64,000 nt of DNA from Gemmatimonas sp. (GCF_021298855.1 NZ_JAJTHI010000001.1:1-64000), one strand, 5' to 3'; numbered from the stretch's first letter, positions 36,109 to 44,751 are shown. The notes: generated by a model not told the origin, from the sequence alone. A program made the numbers and translations.

Positions 36109-36704
36109 CCACGTCGGACACGTCGCTCGCCCGGTATTCCGAACGGCTCGTCGCCCTGCTGGCCGAACGATCGGCCAAGCGGGGCGATTTCGTACTCGCC
36201 TCGGGGCGCCGCTCGTCGCTGTACGTGGACTGCCGCCTGACGGCCATGCATCCGGAGGGACAGCTGCTCATTGGGCGCGTCGGCCTGGCGACGCTGCGCC
36301 ACAGCGGCTGGCCCGTCGATTCGGTGGGGGGGTTGACCCTGGGGGCCGATCCCATCGCGTATGCCATCGCCCATGCCAGCGCCCTGGCGGCCGAAGGGGG
36401 TGACGGGGAAATGGTTCGGGCCTTTACCGTGCGCAAGGAAGCCAAGCAGCATGGCACCGGCAAACTCATCGAGGGCCCGTTTCAGTCTGGCGACCACGTG
36501 GTCGTGGTGGAGGATGTGATCACCACCGGGGGCTCGGCGCTCAAGGCCGTCGAAGCCGTGCGCGCGGCTGGCGGCGCGGTGGTCGGGGTGCTGGCGCTGG
36601 TTGACCGCCAGGAAGGCGGGCGCGAGGCCATCGAAGCGACGGCCGGGGTGCCGGTGATCAGCCTGGTCACGGCCGAGCAGCTGGCGCCGCTGATCAGAGG
36701 GTAG
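36105..36704 (+). CDS. pyrE: Orotate phosphoribosyltransferase
   Basis: Converts orotate and PRPP to orotidine 5'-phosphate in pyrimidine synthesis. The 199-residue product has the PRPP-binding motif [20 protein letters not shown] and the N-terminal [20 protein letters not shown]. It also has [12 protein letters not shown] and [20 protein letters not shown], where the lysines bind the phosphates. The TTG start overlaps the kinase stop codon by 3 bp of a TTGA, so it is translationally coupled to a protein kinase, an unusual pairing. The salvage gene upp is in the same window at 50,466. Confidence 0.93.
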   Translation: MTTSDTSLARYSERLVALLAERSAKRGDFVLASGRRSSLYVDCRLTAMHPEGQLLIGRVGLATLRHSGWPVDSVGGLTLGADPIAYAIAHASALAAEGGDGEMVRAFTVRKEAKQHGTGKLIEGPFQSGDHVVVVEDVITTGGSALKAVEAVRAAGGAVVGVLALVDRQEGGREAIEATAGVPVISLVTAEQLAPLIRG

Positions 36705-36759
36705 CACTCCGCGTCTTCCGGGCGAGACGGAATCCCCCCTCGCGCGTCTTTCGGGTGTC

Positions 36760-38457
36760 ATGACCGCCTCTGCCCTGTCCCGGTCCACCCCGCTCGCCTC
36801 GCACCGCATTCCCACGCCGTTCGCCGGCACGCGCGCCCTCGCCTTGCCGGCGAACGTGCTGTTCGAGGAAGAGCGCGCCAAGGACCTGGCCACCTTCCGC
36901 CAGGCGGGCAAGCGGCGCCTGTGGAGCACGGTGGTCATTGCCGTGGTGCTGGTGGCGGCCATGCAGGTGGGGCTGGCGCGTGTGCCCTTGGCAACCGTGG
37001 CCGCCATGTTCGCCACCGCCCTCGCGCTCAATGGCGCGCTGTCGGCGCTCGGGCGCTCGCCGGCGCTTTACCGCCGGTGGCTCAAGTATGTCTTTGCCGT
37101 TTTCGACGCCGCGCTGATCAGCAGTGTGGTGTTCCTGTTCGGCGCCCCCGTGCTCGTGCTGGCGTACGTGCTGGCCATCGTGCCGTACTCCTTCGATCGG
37201 GGGCCGGCGCTGGGGTACGTCACCACCGCCGCATCCGTGATCGGCTTTCTCGCGGCGAGCCTTGCCCACAACGCGGCCATCCCGCAGAACGCCACTCCGG
37301 TGCCGCAGATCCTGCTCGCCGCCGGATTGCTCGTGGTCATGGCGCAGCAGGTCATTCAGATGCCGTCGCGGCTCATTGCGCGGTTGCGCCGAACGCGCGA
37401 GCGCATGGCGCAGGTGGAGCGCGGGGATCTCGCGGTGCGCGCCGATGCCCGGCACGCCGACGAGCTGGGCTTTCTCGAGCGCAGCTTCAACGGCATGCTC
37501 GACGAGTTGCAGCTCCTCATTGAAACCGTGCAACGGGAAGCCGATGAACTCGCGGCCGTGGCCACGCAGGTGTACAGCGCGGCCAGTACGCTGCAGCGGC
37601 GCGCCGGTGAGGTGGCGGGCGGAGCGCACGCCCTGCGCGAGGAATTGGAAACGCAGCAGGCGCGCGCCGCCAACGGCGTGCGTACGGGTCATGAGGCGCG
37701 CCGCACCGCCGACGCCGCGCGCCGCACGGCAGATGTCACGGCCGCCGACGCGCACGTAGTGGATGACGTGGTCGCGGCCAGCCGCGAGGCCATCGAGCGG
37801 GCGGCGCAGGCGCTGGTGCGGGTGGGCCGTGACGTCACGGCCACGGCGGCCACGGTGCGGGCCCTGCAGCCGGCCTCCGAACAGGTGGGCCGGTTCGTGG
37901 ATACGGTCTCCCGCATTGCGCGGCAGACCAACATGCTCGCCCTGAACGCCGCCATCGAAGCCTCGCGCGCAGGTGAGGACGGGTTGGGGTTCGCGGTCGT
38001 CGCCGACGAAATTCGCGCGTTGAGCGTGGAGAGTGCCCAAGCCGCGAAACGCGTGGCCGCCACCGTGCAGCGCGTGCGCGACGAGATCGACACGGCCGTG
38101 CAGGCCATGGATACCACCGCCCACGAAGTCCAGGGAGCCGGCACCATTGCGCGTGATGCCACGCGGGCGCTGTCGAGCATGGTGGACGGCATCACCCGCA
38201 TCACGAAGCAGAGCGACGAAGTCGCCGCCCTGGCGCAGACCCAGGCCACGCTGTCGGCCTCGGCGGCCACGGCTTTCGATGCACTCGACCTGTCGGCGCA
38301 GCGGGCCTCCAGCGGCGCGCGCGCCGCGGCCGATGGTTCCGACGCGCAGCGGGCCAGCATCGAGGAGCTCTCGCGCAGTGCCCAGCAGCTCACACAGGCC
38401 GCGGCCCGGCTCCGGGTGCTGGCGCTGCGTCACACGGCGGAGTCGCCGCTGGTGTGA
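36760..38457 (+). CDS. Methyl-accepting chemotaxis-like protein without a periplasmic sensor
   Basis: A 565-residue receptor. About four to six hydrophobic segments (residues ~50-200) form a membrane domain with no large periplasmic part. A HAMP-like stretch ([20 protein letters not shown], then [20 protein letters not shown]) follows, then a long coiled-coil signalling domain. The hairpin tip [20 protein letters not shown], then [20 protein letters not shown], is well conserved. No cheA, cheW or cheR is nearby. It overlaps the AraC gene tail to tail by 28 bp. The signal sensed is unknown; a membrane property or an intracellular cue is likely. Confidence 0.85.
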   Translation: MTASALSRSTPLASHRIPTPFAGTRALALPANVLFEEERAKDLATFRQAGKRRLWSTVVIAVVLVAAMQVGLARVPLATVAAMFATALALNGALSALGRSPALYRRWLKYVFAVFDAALISSVVFLFGAPVLVLAYVLAIVPYSFDRGPALGYVTTAASVIGFLAASLAHNAAIPQNATPVPQILLAAGLLVVMAQQVIQMPSRLIARLRRTRERMAQVERGDLAVRADARHADELGFLERSFNGMLDELQLLIETVQREADELAAVATQVYSAASTLQRRAGEVAGGAHALREELETQQARAANGVRTGHEARRTADAARRTADVTAADAHVVDDVVAASREAIERAAQALVRVGRDVTATAATVRALQPASEQVGRFVDTVSRIARQTNMLALNAAIEASRAGEDGLGFAVVADEIRALSVESAQAAKRVAATVQRVRDEIDTAVQAMDTTAHEVQGAGTIARDATRALSSMVDGITRITKQSDEVAALAQTQATLSASAATAFDALDLSAQRASSGARAAADGSDAQRASIEELSRSAQQLTQAAARLRVLALRHTAESPLV

Positions 38458-39374
38458 TGGTGCGCGGTGGCGCTGGTCGCGGCGGCCGTGTGCGGCTCGG
38501 GCGGGCGCGACAACCACGCCGGCGGTGACGCAAAGGGATCGAACTCGCGCAGCTGGGCGAGATACGGCAGCACCAGCTGTTCCCGCATCATCTCCAGCAT
38601 GCTCTCACCGGTGTGCCGACGACGAAACTCGGCGGCACCAATGTGCAGGGTCCCCGAGAGATGACGGGAGAAGCTCTGTGGCGAGGAGTACTCCATGAGG
38701 TACGCCGCCTGAGTGATGCTGCACCCCGGGTTTTCGAGGAGGTGGGCCGCGCGTACCATGCGGGCCGACGCGAGGTAGCGCTTGGGTGTGGGAATGCCGT
38801 GGCGAACGAACCGGCTCATGAGCGTGGTGGGAAGGACGCCCATGTGCCGAGCCAGCTGTTGCACCGTGGTGAGGCTGCGCGGCACGGTGAAGAGCGTGTC
38901 GAAGAAGCGTACGCTGGCCGACACGGCCCCCTGCAGATCGCGCCGGAGCACCGAGATGGCGCGGGTGTCGATGTCCTGCACGTATTCGGTGGTGACCAAC
39001 GTCCGCAGGGTGCGCCATCCGGCCGGATCGCGCGCATCGACGAGGGTGCGCACCCCATGTTGGCCGAGCGAGAGGAGGGCGGCCGAGCTGCGGGCTTCGT
39101 TGCCGGTGAGCAGGGCCACGGCGGGCACACGCGGAAACTCCCGCACCAGGCGCGCCATGGAGGGCGCGTACTGCTGCTGATAGCGCGACACCGACACGAT
39201 GACCGCGGACACGGAATGTGTTCGCAGGTCGTGCAGCACCTGATCGAGGGTGTCGCGGTGCATCGCCACACAGCTCCCGTTCGTGAGAGCGTCGACGCGT
39301 TGTTGTTCCGATGGCGTGACGAAGGTGACGACGGCGGATGCGCCGCGTTGGCGGGCCGGATTGCTCGTGGACAT
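38430..39374 (-). CDS. AraC-family regulator with receiver-like N-terminus
   Basis: A ~314-residue regulator. The C-terminal part contains two AraC-type helix-turn-helix units: [20 protein letters not shown] and [20 protein letters not shown] with the usual FRRRH following. The N-terminal ~120 residues ([17 protein letters not shown] ... [20 protein letters not shown]) resemble a receiver fold but lack the phospho-acceptor Asp. A Thr/His-rich tail of about 30 residues ends the protein and overlaps the chemoreceptor gene. ATG 39374 preferred over GTG 39380. Targets unknown. Confidence 0.83.
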   Translation of the reverse strand: MSTSNPARQRGASAVVTFVTPSEQQRVDALTNGSCVAMHRDTLDQVLHDLRTHSVSAVIVSVSRYQQQYAPSMARLVREFPRVPAVALLTGNEARSSAALLSLGQHGVRTLVDARDPAGWRTLRTLVTTEYVQDIDTRAISVLRRDLQGAVSASVRFFDTLFTVPRSLTTVQQLARHMGVLPTTLMSRFVRHGIPTPKRYLASARMVRAAHLLENPGCSITQAAYLMEYSSPQSFSRHLSGTLHIGAAEFRRRHTGESMLEMMREQLVLPYLAQLREFDPFASPPAWLSRPPEPHTAAATSATAHHHTSGDSAV

Positions 39375-39582
39375 GACCACTCTCGAACGATGGGGGGCGG
39401 GATCGCGCCGCGCGCGCTCATGTGCGCAGGCGGTCGGTGAGCGGGGATGGCCAGCACGGTAGCCGCGCGCGTCATTCGGGTGTCACCGTCACGCGTGATG
39501 GTGGGCGCCTACCGCGTGAAATTGATGACGCCGTGACACGATCCGGCGAGGCACGGGGCGGCGATTGCGCGCGCGAAACCGC

Positions 39583-39588
39583 TATATT
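39583..39588 (+). promoter_or_regulatory. Candidate -10 element of rnpB
   Basis: TATATT lies 7 bp before the predicted first paired base of RNase P RNA, the position expected for a -10 hexamer. No good -35 is visible at 16-18 bp. Confidence 0.5.
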
Positions 39589-39595
39589 GCGCAGG

Positions 39596-40035
39596 AACGG
39601 ATATCGTCGGCCGGACGGTCGCGAAATCGGGGAACGGGCCTTCATGGTCACGCCACGATTCCGAGGAAAGTCCGGGCTCCACAGAGCAGGTCGCCAGGTA
39701 ACGCCTGGGCACGCATGGCGCGAGCGGTGCGTGACGGACAGTGCAACAGAAAGCAAACCGCCGTCTTCGCAAGAAGGCGGTAAGGGTGAAAGGGTGGGGT
39801 AAGAGCCCACCGCGCGGCTGGCAACAGTCGTGGCACGGCAAACCCCGGCCGGAGCAAGGCCAAATAGGCGGTGAGAGGCGGCTCGCCTCGACCCCGTCGA
39901 CCTGCCTTCGGGCAGACTCGGCGAACCGCGGGTAGGCTGCTGGAGCGTGCCGGTGACGGCACGCCGAGAGGAATGACCGTCCGGTGCACCTCGGTGTACC
40001 GACAGAACCCGGCTTACAGGCCGGCGGTATCCGTT
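39596..40035 (+). ncRNA. rnpB: RNase P RNA, bacterial type A
   Basis: Catalytic RNA of RNase P, which cuts tRNA 5' leaders. All core signatures are present in order: GAGGAAAGTCCGGGCTCCAC (39,660 on), GCCAGGTAACGCCTGGG, CAACAGAAAGCAAACCGCC, AAGGGTGAAAGGGTG with GGTAAGAGCCCACCGCG, GGCTGGCAACAGTCGTGGCA, GGAGCAAGGCCAAATAG, GGTAGGCTGCTGGAGCG, AGAGGAATGACCGTC and ACAGAACCCGGCTTA. Helix P1 is long: 39,596-39,612 pairs with 40,019-40,035. P2 is GGACGGTC (39,613-39,620) with GACCGTCC (39,975-39,982). About 440 nt. Open reading frames across it are spurious. Its protein partner gene rnpA lies only 4.3 kb away. Confidence 0.98.
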
Positions 40036-40060
40036 CAACTCCTGTTTCGGGTTTTGGGTC

Positions 40061-40960
40061 TTGGGTTCTGCGCTCATCGGAACGGCGCGCCGCGCGATGG
40101 CGTCGGCGCTGTTGCTCACCGCCTGCGGTGGGGGCGGCGGGCGTGTATCCACCGCGGCAACCCCGGTTTCCGGCGCAGCCGCGCCAGCGCTCCCGGCAGC
40201 GGTGCCGGCCCCGCTGCGCGTAGCGCTTCCGGCGCGGCTCGTCAGCACCACCTGGCGCGTGCAATCCTCCGCGCGGGTCACCGTTACCGGTGACGGCGGG
40301 GAGCAGCGCATTGACAGCGATGCCGTCGTTTCCTGGTCGGCGGAGCGGCAGCCGCACGGCGCTCTGCGGGCCAGTGGCCAGGTGGATTCCTTCACGGTGC
40401 GCACCGAGCTGGACAGCCGTCGCCCGGCCACGGCTCCGGCTCCGGTGCTACCGGGGCTCATCCTGCTGGACGCGACGCTCGACAGTGGCGCGGTACGGGT
40501 CTCCACGCGTCCCCCATTGGCCAATGAGTGCGATCGTCCGGAAGCGAGCGCCGCGGCAGTGGCACGCGATCTTCTCGTGCGGGTCCCGAACGGTGTTGCC
40601 CTTGGAGATCGGTGGCGAGACAGCGTGGTGACGCTTACCTGTCGCAGTGGTGTCCCCATAGTAGTGCATACAACAGTACTCTCCCAGCTGGAAGAGCTGA
40701 CCGACGAGGTGCTCGTGGTACGCCGAGACCTTGCCGCGCGGTATCAGGGGAAGGGGGGCACGGCCTTCAGGACGCTCGAACTGACGGGCACCGGGGTCGG
40801 AGCCCAGCGCGCCCGCGTTCATGCGCTGCGGGGCACCCTGGAGCGCCTGGAGGGCACGATGACACTGACCTTGCAGGCCACCGAGCGACTGCCGGGCAGC
40901 GCCCCGCGCAGCCAGCAGATCGTGCAACGCACGGAGTTCTCGGCGGTGCGGGCGCGCTGA
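40061..40960 (+). CDS. Lipoprotein of unknown function downstream of rnpB
   Basis: A 299-residue product with a lipoprotein signal (ARRAMASALLLTAC, Cys at about residue 22) followed by a glycine/alanine/proline-rich spacer. The mature domain is beta-rich (VTVTGDGGEQRIDSDAVVSW, TMTLTLQATERLPGS) and I cannot assign a family. TTG 40061 supplies the two arginines expected in a signal peptide; ATG 40097 would leave no basic N-region. It begins 25 bp after RNase P RNA and is probably on the same transcript. Confidence 0.65.
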   Translation: MGSALIGTARRAMASALLLTACGGGGGRVSTAATPVSGAAAPALPAAVPAPLRVALPARLVSTTWRVQSSARVTVTGDGGEQRIDSDAVVSWSAERQPHGALRASGQVDSFTVRTELDSRRPATAPAPVLPGLILLDATLDSGAVRVSTRPPLANECDRPEASAAAVARDLLVRVPNGVALGDRWRDSVVTLTCRSGVPIVVHTTVLSQLEELTDEVLVVRRDLAARYQGKGGTAFRTLELTGTGVGAQRARVHALRGTLERLEGTMTLTLQATERLPGSAPRSQQIVQRTEFSAVRAR

Positions 40961-40971
40961 GCATTGCGGAG

Positions 40972-40993
40972 CGGCCGGCCGGTGGGCCGGCCG
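40972..40993 (+). terminator. GC-rich hairpin after the lipoprotein gene
   Basis: CGGCCGGCC, loop GGTG, GGCCGGCCG: a perfect 9-bp stem starting 11 bp after the stop codon, with TTCATG after it. Likely terminator, though the T run is short. Confidence 0.55.
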
Positions 40994-40997
40994 TTCA

Positions 40998-41093
40998 TGA
41001 CAGGCGAGGGGGCAGGGGGAAGGTGGTCAGGAGGATGGGGGAAGTTCTTGCCCCTGCTCCCTGAATGCCTTCCGCCTGCCCCCTCCCTTGTCA
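40998..41093. repeat. Long inverted repeat (GAGGG/GCAGG family, member 3)
   Basis: TGACAGGCGAGGGGGCAGGG (40,998 on) pairs with the reverse complement of 41,068-41,093 (read as TGACAAGGGAGGGGGCAGGC), about 23 of 26 positions. It lies between the convergent lipoprotein gene and dnaN and shares its words with 26,444-26,538. Confidence 0.7.
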
Positions 41094-41127
41094 CCCCACG
41101 CGCGCCCCCGGCGCGCCCACCATCCAA

Positions 41128-42240
41128 TCAGTCCATCAACCGCAGCGGCATCACCAGGCACAGGTACTTGGCCGGATCGTCCCAGCCTTCGGGCTCGATC
41201 GTGGCCGCGCGCTCGGGGGCCTTGAACGTCAGACGCACCTGTTCGGTGGGCATGAAGCGCAGGATCTCGAGCAGGTACGTGGCGTTGAAGCCGATATCGA
41301 GCTGATCGCCCGTGTAGTTGACCGGGAGCTCGTCGCTGGCTTCGCCAAGATCGGGCGTGGTCACGCTGAACTTCAGCATGCCGGTGTTGAAGGACATCTT
41401 GATGCGGTGCGTCTGATCGCTGGCAATGACGCTCATGCGCTTGAGTGCCTGCGTGAGCGCGGCCTTGTCGGCGAGGGCGTAGCGATCGTTGTCCTTCGGG
41501 ATGACCTGCTCGTAGTTGGGATACGGGCCTTCCACCAGCCGCGTGAACACGGACGTGAACGGCGAGCGGAAGCCCAGGTGATTGTCGCCGCGCGCGATCT
41601 CGAGCTCTTCTTCGGCGGGGAAGAGGCGACGGATCTGTTCGAGCGCCTTGGGCGGCACGATGAGATCGCCCGGCGGCGCACTGCTGGCTTCGACGGGCAG
41701 CTCCATCTTGGCGAGCCGATGGCCATTGGTGGCCACCATGCGCATGCGCTCCTCACGCAGCTCCCAGAGCACGCCGTTCAGAATGGGGCGGGACTCCTCG
41801 GTGCTCACGGCGAAGGCCGTGTGGGCGATGAGCTTCTGCAGCTCCCCCGACTTGACCCGCCACGAGTCGTTGAAGCGCACGCTGGGGAACGTCGGGAACT
41901 CGTCGCGCGGCAATCCGAGCAGCTTGAATTTGGATCGGCCGCACTCGAGGGTTACCCGCTGCTCGCCGCTGGTCGCGATCTTCACCGGCGACGGGGGGAG
42001 CTCGCGGGCAATCTCGCTGAGCTTCTTGGCGGGAATGGTGATGGCGCCGGGCGTTTCGACATCGGCACTGACTTCCGTGCTGACGGCGATGTCGAGATCG
42101 GTCGCCGAGAACCGAATGCCGCGATCGGTGGTCTCGACGAGCAAATTGGCCAATACCGGCAAGGTGGTCTTGGCCGGTACGGCAGCGGTCACGGCCTGAA
42201 GGCCTTCCTGCAGCTTCTCACGCGAGATCGTGAACTTCAT
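41128..42240 (-). CDS. dnaN: DNA polymerase III sliding clamp (beta subunit)
   Basis: Ring-shaped processivity clamp. The 370-residue product shows the three-repeat clamp fold: MKFTISREKLQEGLQAVTAA at the N-terminus, TTLPVLANLLVETTDRGIRF, the middle-domain TAFAVSTEESRPILNGVLWE with VATNGHRLA, and the C-terminal VRLTFKAPERAATIEPEG with YLCLVMPLRL, the peptide-binding end. ATG 42240. It follows dnaA on the same strand after a 233-bp spacer, the common dnaA-dnaN order. Confidence 0.97.
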   Translation of the reverse strand: MKFTISREKLQEGLQAVTAAVPAKTTLPVLANLLVETTDRGIRFSATDLDIAVSTEVSADVETPGAITIPAKKLSEIARELPPSPVKIATSGEQRVTLECGRSKFKLLGLPRDEFPTFPSVRFNDSWRVKSGELQKLIAHTAFAVSTEESRPILNGVLWELREERMRMVATNGHRLAKMELPVEASSAPPGDLIVPPKALEQIRRLFPAEEELEIARGDNHLGFRSPFTSVFTRLVEGPYPNYEQVIPKDNDRYALADKAALTQALKRMSVIASDQTHRIKMSFNTGMLKFSVTTPDLGEASDELPVNYTGDQLDIGFNATYLLEILRFMPTEQVRLTFKAPERAATIEPEGWDDPAKYLCLVMPLRLMD

Positions 42241-42473
42241 GCCCGGAATTGTGGAAGGACTGCGGGTACCTGCTGTTTAAAAACAGACTTAGATAGAAAA
42301 ACAGCAGTAGCAGCAGGGGGTGTGGGCTTGTTTACAAACGCTGCAACCTACGCGTTTTCAGTCACTTCCGCCATACCACCTCATGTGGACATCCTGTGGG
42401 GTGCCGGAGGTACTCCCCGGCGGCACACAGTGGGGGGGTGGGCCAATGTGGGGGCGTGTGGAGCGGCGGGGAT
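42241..42473. other. oriC: Candidate replication origin (dnaA-dnaN spacer)
   Basis: This 233-bp spacer holds six TGTGG-starting words in one orientation (42,250; 42,321; 42,384; 42,395; 42,447; 42,457). The best, TGTGGACAT at 42,384, is two mismatches from a DnaA box. An unusually A/T-rich patch at about 42,270-42,310 contains the palindrome CTGTTTAAAAACAG and could be an unwinding element. Being next to dnaA, dnaN and the rpmH cluster makes it the best oriC candidate, but no box inside it is perfect. Confidence 0.45.
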
Positions 42474-43892
42474 TCAGGAGCCCAGCTGACCGGTTGTCCG
42501 CAGGGTTTCCAACATGGTGCGCACCTTCAGCACACGCTCGGCAAACCCGGTCTCCGCGCCCATATCCTCGGCGACGCGTTCCAGGGAGTGGATGACCGTG
42601 GAGTGATCGCGACCCCCGAAGGCGTTGCCGATCTCCACCAGCTGCAAGGCCAGCAGCTCCCGGCACAGATACATGGCAATCTGCCGCGGCACGGTGAGCT
42701 GCTTGGTGCGTGTCTTGGAGCGCAGGCCATCCGGCGTTACGCCCCACTCGCGGGCCACGACCTGCTGAATGGTGGCGACGGTGATGGTGGTGGGCGGAAC
42801 GTCGGGGAAGTCGGAGTGCGTGGCGCCGCGCAGCTTGTCGCGCAGCGCCTCCCGCGCCAGGTCCACGGAGATGTCGCGGTGCTTGAGCGACGCGTAGGCG
42901 AGCAGCTTGATGATGGAACCCTCGAGCTCGCGGACGGACGACTTCACATGCTGCGCGATGAACTCGATGACCTCATCGGGGATGGTGAGCTCGAGGTGAT
43001 CGAGGCTCGCCTTCTTCTTGAGGATGGCGATGCGATGTTCGAAGTCGGGCGAGTCGACGTTGGCGACCATCCCCCACTCGAAACGCGACACGAGGCGCGA
43101 CTCGAGGCCGGGGATCTCCTTCGGGGGCCGATCGGAGGTCAGCACGATTTGTCGTCCGGCCTCGTAGATGGCATTGAAGGTGTGGAAGAACTCCTCCTGG
43201 GTGCTCTCCTTGCCCTTCAGGAACTGCACGTCGTCCACCAGCAGCAGGTCGATTTCGCGGAAGCGGCGGCGGAAGTCGCCCATCTGGCCGGTCTGGATGG
43301 CGCCGATGAATTCGTTGGTGAACTGCTCGGTGCCGACGTAGGCGATGCGCAGGGAGGGGGTCCGCCGCCGCTGTTCGTGGGCGATGCCCTGCATGAGGTG
43401 GGTCTTGCCGAGCCCGGTCTCGCCGTAGATGAAGAGGGGGTTGTAGACCTTGCCGGGCGCCTGGGCGGCGGCCTGGGCGGCGGCAGCGGCGACATCGTTC
43501 GACTTGCCGATGACGAACTGGTCGAAGGTGTACCGCGGATTGAGTGGCGTAGACATGCGCGATTGCTGCGCCACTGGTGGCGCGACAATCGGGGCCGGAG
43601 GAGGCGCCACGAACATGTCCATCTGGACCCGCCCCACCCGCTCCTCGTGCACCTTGAAGCGGATTTTGATGGGGTGGCCGAGCGCGACGGGGGCGAACGT
43701 CGCGAGCAGGTCGGCGTGCTTCGAGTCGTTCCAGTCGGCGGAGAACTGGTCCGGGGCGCCAATGACGAGCGTGTCGCCTTCGACGGCAATGGCGTCGGTG
43801 GGCTCGAGCCAGGTGCGGTACGTCTGCTCCGGAAGCACCTGCCGCGCCCGTTGGCGCAGGCGATCCCAGGTTTCGGCAGGCGATAGCGACAT
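42474..43892 (-). CDS. dnaA: Chromosomal replication initiator DnaA
   Basis: AAA+ initiator that binds DnaA boxes and melts oriC. The 472-residue product has domain I (TWDRLRQRARQVLPEQTYRT), a short Pro/Ala linker (about 108-125), and the AAA+ domain starting PRYTFDQFVIGKSND. The AAA+ domain has Walker A GETGLGKTHL and Walker B LLLVDDVQFLKG. The C-terminal DNA-binding domain carries GNAFGGRDHSTVIHSLERV. ATG 43892. Its promoter region contains a perfect DnaA box, implying autoregulation. Confidence 0.98.
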   Translation of the reverse strand: MSLSPAETWDRLRQRARQVLPEQTYRTWLEPTDAIAVEGDTLVIGAPDQFSADWNDSKHADLLATFAPVALGHPIKIRFKVHEERVGRVQMDMFVAPPPAPIVAPPVAQQSRMSTPLNPRYTFDQFVIGKSNDVAAAAAQAAAQAPGKVYNPLFIYGETGLGKTHLMQGIAHEQRRRTPSLRIAYVGTEQFTNEFIGAIQTGQMGDFRRRFREIDLLLVDDVQFLKGKESTQEEFFHTFNAIYEAGRQIVLTSDRPPKEIPGLESRLVSRFEWGMVANVDSPDFEHRIAILKKKASLDHLELTIPDEVIEFIAQHVKSSVRELEGSIIKLLAYASLKHRDISVDLAREALRDKLRGATHSDFPDVPPTTITVATIQQVVAREWGVTPDGLRSKTRTKQLTVPRQIAMYLCRELLALQLVEIGNAFGGRDHSTVIHSLERVAEDMGAETGFAERVLKVRTMLETLRTTGQLGS

Positions 43893-43934
43893 GGGCGACT
43901 CGAGCGGTGGCGAACGGAAGCGACGCGGGCGGCG

Positions 43935-43964
43935 AAGGTACCCCGTTTATTGTGGATAAGTCAA
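43935..43964 (-). promoter_or_regulatory. dnaA promoter with embedded DnaA box
   Basis: On the minus strand, TTGACT (43,964-43,959), an 18-bp spacer and TACCTT (43,940-43,935) form a plausible promoter. TTATCCACA (43,959-43,951), a perfect DnaA box, lies in the spacer and touches the -35. Binding of DnaA there would block polymerase. This is part of the 329-bp gene-free stretch 43,893-44,221, which also holds the rpmH promoter. Confidence 0.65.
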
Positions 43965-44091
43965 TTGGCACAACGGGCGTGAGTTGGCCGGCGCGGGCGC
44001 GCCAATACGTGTTGGCAAGCAAGTCTCCCGGTGGATGCTCAACTCGTTGTCCCGAGCCAGTTTAGAAGGGAAATTCCGGCGCGCACGCCCC

Positions 44092-44120
44092 TTGACCCTC
44101 ACCACCGGCCCGGGTACATT
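44092..44120 (+). promoter_or_regulatory. rpmH operon promoter
   Basis: TTGACC (44,092-44,097), exactly 17 bp, then TACATT (44,115-44,120). This is the best sigma-70-like promoter in the window, about 100 bp upstream of rpmH. Confidence 0.7.
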
Positions 44121-44221
44121 CTGAGGCTCGACGGGATGGCGCGAGGCGCCTGTCCGGTCCACCATACTGACGTTGCGCCGGCATTCCGGCTCGTTTTCCC
44201 TCGTTCTTCGTAGAGTTCGCC

Positions 44222-44386
44222 ATGGGCAAGCCCACTTATCGTCCGCGCAACACGCGTCGCATCCGTAAGCACGGCTTCCGTGCGCGCATGGAGACGAAGT
44301 GGGGGCGCGCCGTCCTCGCTCGTCGCCGCAAGAAGGGGCGCAAGCAGCTCACCGTCCAGCTCCCGTCCAAGTACGCTGGCGCCTGA
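44222..44386 (+). CDS. rpmH: Ribosomal protein L34
   Basis: A 54-residue basic protein of the large ribosomal subunit. It begins [20 protein letters not shown] and continues with [20 protein letters not shown], the L34 hallmark. The ATG at 44222 is preceded by GAGTTCGCC; a good promoter lies about 100 bp upstream. It heads the rpmH-rnpA-yidD-yidC-mnmE cluster. Its 3' part overlaps the rnpA reading frame if rnpA starts at the only ordinary start codon available. Confidence 0.97.
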   Translation: MGKPTYRPRNTRRIRKHGFRARMETKWGRAVLARRRKKGRKQLTVQLPSKYAGA

Positions 44387-44744
44387 GTCACAGGCGTTCC
44401 CGCGTCCGCTTCGGCTGACGCGCGGCACCGACCTCGAACGAGTTCGTCACGAAGGGAAGCGAGTGCGCACCGCGTCACTGGACGTGCGCGCCACCGCTTC
44501 CCTTCACGCGTTCTCGCGCGTCGGGTTCGTCGTGCCCAAGTACAAGCACTCCGGGGTGGCGCGGAACCTGGTGAAACGCCGCCTCCGGGAGCTCGTACGG
44601 CGGCACATGCTCCACCTCCTCCAGCAGCACCCCCCACTCGATGTGGTCGTGCGCGTCTTCCCCTCGGCCTACGACCGTGACCTTGCCACCCTCGGCGGAG
44701 AGTTGGAGCAGGCCATCCGCCAGCTGCTCAAGCGGGTCGGGTAA
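44280..44744 (+). CDS. rnpA: RNase P protein component, start inside rpmH
   Basis: Protein subunit of RNase P. The conserved body is clear: [20 protein letters not shown] at the N-terminus, [20 protein letters not shown], then [16 protein letters not shown] and DVVVRVFP. No ATG, GTG or TTG precedes that body in frame except GTG 44280, which lies within rpmH and adds a ~48-residue Ser/Arg/Pro-rich extension. The in-frame stop at 44,211 limits it upstream. The alternative is a non-standard CTG at 44,376, overlapping the rpmH stop. GTG 44463 would cut off the conserved N-terminus. Thermus rnpA also encloses rpmH out of frame. Confidence 0.85.
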   Translation: MRAWRRSGGAPSSLVAARRGASSSPSSSRPSTLAPESQAFPRPLRLTRGTDLERVRHEGKRVRTASLDVRATASLHAFSRVGFVVPKYKHSGVARNLVKRRLRELVRRHMLHLLQQHPPLDVVVRVFPSAYDRDLATLGGELEQAIRQLLKRVG

Positions 44745-44751
44745 ACCGGGC

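Noticed and set aside
39472-40357. Open frames on both strands across 39.5-40.3 kb
   Set aside because: The sequence is RNase P RNA with all conserved core segments and a P1 helix; the frames are by-products.
42396-43886. Nearly 500-codon plus-strand frame opposite dnaA
   Set aside because: Fully antisense to dnaA, whose AAA+ and DNA-binding motifs are unmistakable.
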